Position numbers and translations under genes: made by a program. The notes below the pieces were generated by a model, which searched no databases, was not told the origin of the DNA, and saw only the letters and a program-made list of their open reading frames with translations. Positions 24,300-27,151 of a DNA stretch of 27,151 bases are shown here, piece after piece (position 1 is the stretch's first letter; the number at the start of each line of letters is the position of its first letter). The stretch is from Aurantibrevibacter sp041749595 (GTDB lineage Bacteria; Bacteroidota; Bacteroidia; Flavobacteriales; Flavobacteriaceae): NCBI GenBank assembly GCA_041749595.1, contig JBGTBA010000136.1:1-27151 (forward strand). Direction: 5' to 3'.

Positions 24300-26021
24300 T
24301 TACAAATTTTGCTGTTTCAATTGTGCTACGATATAATCCGAGGCCCTCCACGAAAGTGCCAAAATGGTCCAAGTACAGTTCTTGTCGGCCTGCGACACAA
24401 AAACACCTGCATCAACCACAAAAACATTGTCCGCATCATGCAATTGCTGAAATTTATTGGTGACCGACGTTTTGGGGTCATCGCCCATCCGAGTGGTTCC
24501 TACTTCGTGAATAATCCTTCCCGGTGCTTCAAGACCATAATCCTGTTCTTTGGAAGGTGTGTTGCCCAATACTTCGCCTCCCATATTATGGATAAGTTCC
24601 TCAAAGGTTTCCTGCATGTGCTTGGCCTGTTTCCGTTCAAAATCGGACCATTTATAATTAAAACGCAGTACGGGGATACCGAACTCATCTACCACTGTTG
24701 GGTCTATTTCACAATAATTATCCTCACGGGCAATGCCTTCGCCCCTACCGCCGAAACCGATGACCGCTCCGTAGTACTTTTTCACGTCTTTACGAAGTCC
24801 CTCACCGTAACCACCGGTGGGCAAACCGAAGAATTTATTGAATTCGTTGGGATTAAATCCAAAACCATAGTTGGGCTGCCCTATGCCGCCCCAAACCTCA
24901 ATGTGGTAGCCTCTGGGAAAATCCAATTTAGAATTGTCGCCCCACCATGGGGAATACACATGCATGCCACCCACCCCATCTTCGTTATAAGACACATCCC
25001 GATCCATAAGTCCCGGGATAAACCCTGCCCGACTTGCCCCTGTAGAATCGTGAAGGTATTTGCCCACAAGGTTACTACTATTTCCAAGTCCGTTAGGATG
25101 TTGTTTGCTTTTGGAGTTTAAAAGGATTCGTGCAGAGCTACACGCAGAGGCCGCCAAAATGACCACCTTGCCTTTAAGTTTATATTCCTTGCGATCGTCT
25201 TTACTTAAATAAGAAACCCCGGTAGCCTTGCCTTCCTCGTTGGTGGTTACTTCCCGCACCACCGAGTTCACAAATAAATCTACCTGCCCCCGGCTTTTCT
25301 GGGCCGGGAAAATAAGGCAACTGCCCGATGAAAAATCGGCATAGACCGAACACGATCGTGAGCATTGGCCACAGTAAAAACAGACCCCTCGATCTTCGTT
25401 TATTTTTTTGGTAAGCATGGACAGTCGGGATGGGATTACAGGAATCCCCGATTTTTTGGCCCCTTGAATGTAGAACAGTTCATGCAATCTTGGCTTTGGT
25501 GGGGGGAGAAAGAAGCCGTCCGGATCATTAGGCAAGCCCTCGTTGGTACCAAATACCCCTATCAATTTATCTACCTTATCATAATAGGGTTTTACATCAT
25601 CATAGCTTATGGGCCAATTGTCGCCTAGCCCATCCACATCCTTATGTTTAAAGTCCTTTGGGCCAAATCGTAAGGATATGCGCCCCCAATGGTTGGTACG
25701 CCCGCCCAACATGTGGGACCTATACCAGTCGAACTTTGTGCCCGGCGCATGGGTATAAGGTTCCCCTTCTATATCCCAACCCCCGTAGGCCATATCCCAT
25801 TCGCCAAAAACCCTTGAAGTGCCCGCGCCCCTTCTGGGCGATTCGTAGGGCCATTTTAATTGGGTCATTGTTTCGGGGTCTTTGGGATCAAAAAAAGGCC
25901 CTGCCTCTACAACCGCCACTTTGAGCCCCGCATCTGCCAATACTTTTGTGGCCATTCCACCACCCGCTCCGGATCCAACTATAATAACATCGTACATAGT
26001 TGGGGATTCTTTTATCTGCAT
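24300..26021 (-). CDS. GMC family FAD-dependent oxidoreductase with CX2CX2CX3C cluster
   Basis: 573 residues. The FAD-binding Rossmann motif VGSGAGGG (15-22) is at the N-terminus, GGRTNHWG (106-113) follows, and the conserved C-terminal GMC pair is His505 (IIHEVGTTRMG) with Asn548. There is no signal peptide; the adjacent Tat-bearing subunit 3 probably exports it. A cysteine cluster at 214, 217, 220 and 224, with Cys235 behind, lies between the FAD and substrate halves (see findings). GMC enzymes of the gluconate 2-dehydrogenase and glucoside 3-dehydrogenase groups oxidise sugar hydroxyls and hand electrons to a cytochrome. The start at 26021 is used; Met9 (25997) is also possible. First gene of the operon; no clear -7 box was found upstream. 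Confidence 0.93.
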   Translation of the reverse strand: MQIKESPTMYDVIIVGSGAGGGMATKVLADAGLKVAVVEAGPFFDPKDPETMTQLKWPYESPRRGAGTSRVFGEWDMAYGGWDIEGEPYTHAPGTKFDWYRSHMLGGRTNHWGRISLRFGPKDFKHKDVDGLGDNWPISYDDVKPYYDKVDKLIGVFGTNEGLPNDPDGFFLPPPKPRLHELFYIQGAKKSGIPVIPSRLSMLTKKINEDRGVCFYCGQCSRSCSVYADFSSGSCLIFPAQKSRGQVDLFVNSVVREVTTNEEGKATGVSYLSKDDRKEYKLKGKVVILAASACSSARILLNSKSKQHPNGLGNSSNLVGKYLHDSTGASRAGFIPGLMDRDVSYNEDGVGGMHVYSPWWGDNSKLDFPRGYHIEVWGGIGQPNYGFGFNPNEFNKFFGLPTGGYGEGLRKDVKKYYGAVIGFGGRGEGIAREDNYCEIDPTVVDEFGIPVLRFNYKWSDFERKQAKHMQETFEELIHNMGGEVLGNTPSKEQDYGLEAPGRIIHEVGTTRMGDDPKTSVTNKFQQLHDADNVFVVDAGVFVSQADKNCTWTILALSWRASDYIVAQLKQQNL

Positions 26022-26740
26022 ATTTTATGTTTTGTTGGTACTATAAATTTTATTTAGGGAATAAGAGCAAACAAATTACAATTTTTAGGTAAGAAAGCAA
26101 TAAAAGTTTTCTTTTTGGCAATTAAATGCCATAAATTGATAAAATAGGCCAATTTTTTCAATACCCTTAATGACTGTCTTTTTTTTGTGCCTATAAATAA
26201 AATCTTACGGATCGCCCCGAATTTATTGCGTTCCCCATAAACCGGGGCGGTCCTACGAAAACTGCTAAAAGAATCTTTTATGTTAAATTTAAACAAAATG
26301 GTTAAAAAAAACCAAATTAAAATGTCAGCAATTCTTTTTGATCACGCCCAATATTAATGTATTTCGAATTTTGCCTTTTTAGTTGATTGCTAAATAAATG
26401 GTTGTTTACTACCAAAAAATAGGTTTTTTTATATAATAATCCCATAATATTTATTTTTTATGACATATCATTATCATATCCATATTGTGAAAAACAAATA
26501 TGATCGGCATTTGTTTTTATATAATATTTAACAAATAAAAGTTTAATTGGCGATTGGTTAACCTTTTTGTTTAATGCCTAAGGGCACCAACCGTAATCTG
26601 TAAAAGGTATTGCCCAAAACCAATAGTAACTTAAACCCCAATGCCTATGATGTAAAAAACAAATGCTTTTTAAATTAATGCCGGTGGAATTTATATTGCC
26701 ATTTTTCAAATTGTGATATTTCAAAATTTAACTAAAAAAT

Positions 26741-26800
26741 TAAGATAAATTAAGATAAATTAAGATATATTTAGTAATATTTAATAATATTTAGTAATAT
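26741..26800. repeat. Six tandem 10-bp AT-rich units
   Basis: Three units of TAAGATAAAT type (the third TAAGATATAT) are followed by three of TTAGTAATAT type (the middle one TTAATAATAT), with no gaps. The period is exactly 10 bases, close to one helical turn, so each unit presents the same face of the DNA. It ends just before the -33 element of the SusC promoter candidate. Confidence 0.8.
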
Positions 26801-26829
26801 TGCCCAATAGTTAAGGCATTCATATTTTG
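26800..26829 (+). promoter_or_regulatory. Promoter candidate for the SusC gene (TTG-N20-TATTTTG)
   Basis: TTG (26800-26802) and TATTTTG (26823-26829) are separated by 20 bases. The -7 box is one base short of the TAnnTTTG consensus. The transcript would have a ~70-base leader. The imperfect palindrome at 26821-26847 covers the -7 box, an operator-like position. Confidence 0.4.
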
Positions 26830-26906
26830 AAATCGTTTTCGAATATGATTTCCTTAATTAAAAATAACTCAAAAAAACATATTAACTAACTAAACAACAA
26901 ACGATT

Positions 26907-27151
26907 ATGATTCAAAAGTGCGATTATCATTCGTTAAGGCCTAAAGGAAGGATGATTTCTTTCAGGATTAGGTCTTTAGCGATACTGATTTGCTTTGGGG
27001 TTCAATTTGCCCTTGCAAATGCAGAAACGAACTATGTAAACCGAACATCGGAAATGGTACAGGCCACCATTACGGGAACGGTGACCGATGCCGACGGGGC
27101 GCCCTTGCCCGGTGCCAACGTATTGGTACAAGGCACCACCAACGGTACCCA
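26907..27151 (+). CDS. SusC/RagA family TonB-dependent receptor, N-terminal part only
   Basis: 81 residues are visible before the right edge. A basic n-region and a hydrophobic core (SLAILICFGVQFALANA, 23-39) form a signal peptide cleaved near ANA/E. A CarboxypepD_reg-like domain begins at ~53 with ITGTVTDADGAPLPGANVLV and VQGTTNGT, the standard start of SusC receptors. Such receptors import oligosaccharides across the outer membrane with a SusD lipoprotein and TonB energy; SusD should lie beyond the edge. The n-region before the hydrophobic core is long; Met16 is an alternative start that would shorten the signal peptide to typical length. It is transcribed away from the oxidoreductase operon. 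Confidence 0.92.
   Translation, partial: MIQKCDYHSLRPKGRMISFRIRSLAILICFGVQFALANAETNYVNRTSEMVQATITGTVTDADGAPLPGANVLVQGTTNGT

Larger units (their letters stand above)
26022..26906. other. AT-rich divergent intergenic region upstream of the SusC gene
   Basis: 885 bases between the GMC gene (minus) and the SusC gene (plus), strongly AT-rich and with no convincing gene. It contains six phased 10-bp repeats, two related imperfect palindromes and a promoter candidate near the SusC side, listed separately. A short minus-strand frame at 26054-26296 lacks recognisable features. The region is the likely control point for both the oxidoreductase operon and the SusC-led operon. Confidence 0.75.

Noticed and set aside
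24153..25121. A 322-codon open frame on the plus strand, antisense to the GMC gene
   Set aside because: It lies wholly over the GMC and subunit-3 genes, which have clear motifs; the translated product has no recognisable domain and a cysteine/histidine-rich random character.
26054..26296. An 80-codon minus-strand frame in the SusC upstream region
   Set aside because: Lysine/phenylalanine-rich translation of AT-rich DNA, no domain, no promoter box or neighbour support.

Overview
The window reads as chromosomal DNA of a marine-type Flavobacteriaceae (Bacteroidota). This rests on a SusC/RagA-type TonB receptor, flavobacterial-style LptD and TamB, DUF4159, a PG1098/THUMP-like methyltransferase, several TTG starts, few Shine-Dalgarno sequences, and TAnnTTTG promoter boxes in front of several genes. 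The genus cannot be fixed by eye. Coding density is high. I see no rRNA, tRNA, CRISPR array, insertion sequence or prophage.

Layout. (1) 1-5123, envelope block: an MCE/MlaD protein (cut by the left edge) and a zinc amidase on the minus strand, divergent from an LptD-type LPS-assembly protein and RidA on the plus strand. (2) 5116-8060, sugar metabolism on the minus strand: pfkA-gapA as an operon ending in a clear hairpin terminator, then a BadF-type N-acetylglucosamine kinase candidate. (3) 8216-15785: a large TamB-like protein on the minus strand, divergent from tsaD, an unrecognised polytopic membrane protein and rsmE. The tsaD promoter lies inside the tamB 5' region. (4) 15894-18837: a tight plus-strand cluster of a DUF4159 protein, an AI-2E family permease and a THUMP-like methyltransferase. 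A VanX-like dipeptidase lipoprotein converges on it. (5) 19578-19959: a gene-poor stretch with a hairpin and a degenerate direct repeat. (6) 19960-27151, carbohydrate region: a secreted GH130-like protein, a bidirectional terminator, a four-gene minus-strand operon, an AT-rich 885-base divergent control region with six phased 10-bp repeats, and the start of a SusC-type receptor gene running off the right edge.

The operon in region 6 encodes a GMC flavoprotein, a Tat-signal gluconate 2-dehydrogenase subunit-3 protein, an exported sugar isomerase-like TIM barrel and a Tat-exported Gfo/Idh/MocA oxidoreductase. It is the most interesting part. The combination suggests oxidation of sugars or glycosides in the periplasm, possibly a 3-keto-sugar type route, fed by the SusC receptor and perhaps the GH130 protein. 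The GMC protein carries a ferredoxin-like CX2CX2CX3C cluster. No cytochrome gene is in view, so the electron acceptor is unknown. The substrate and the pathway assignment are inference.
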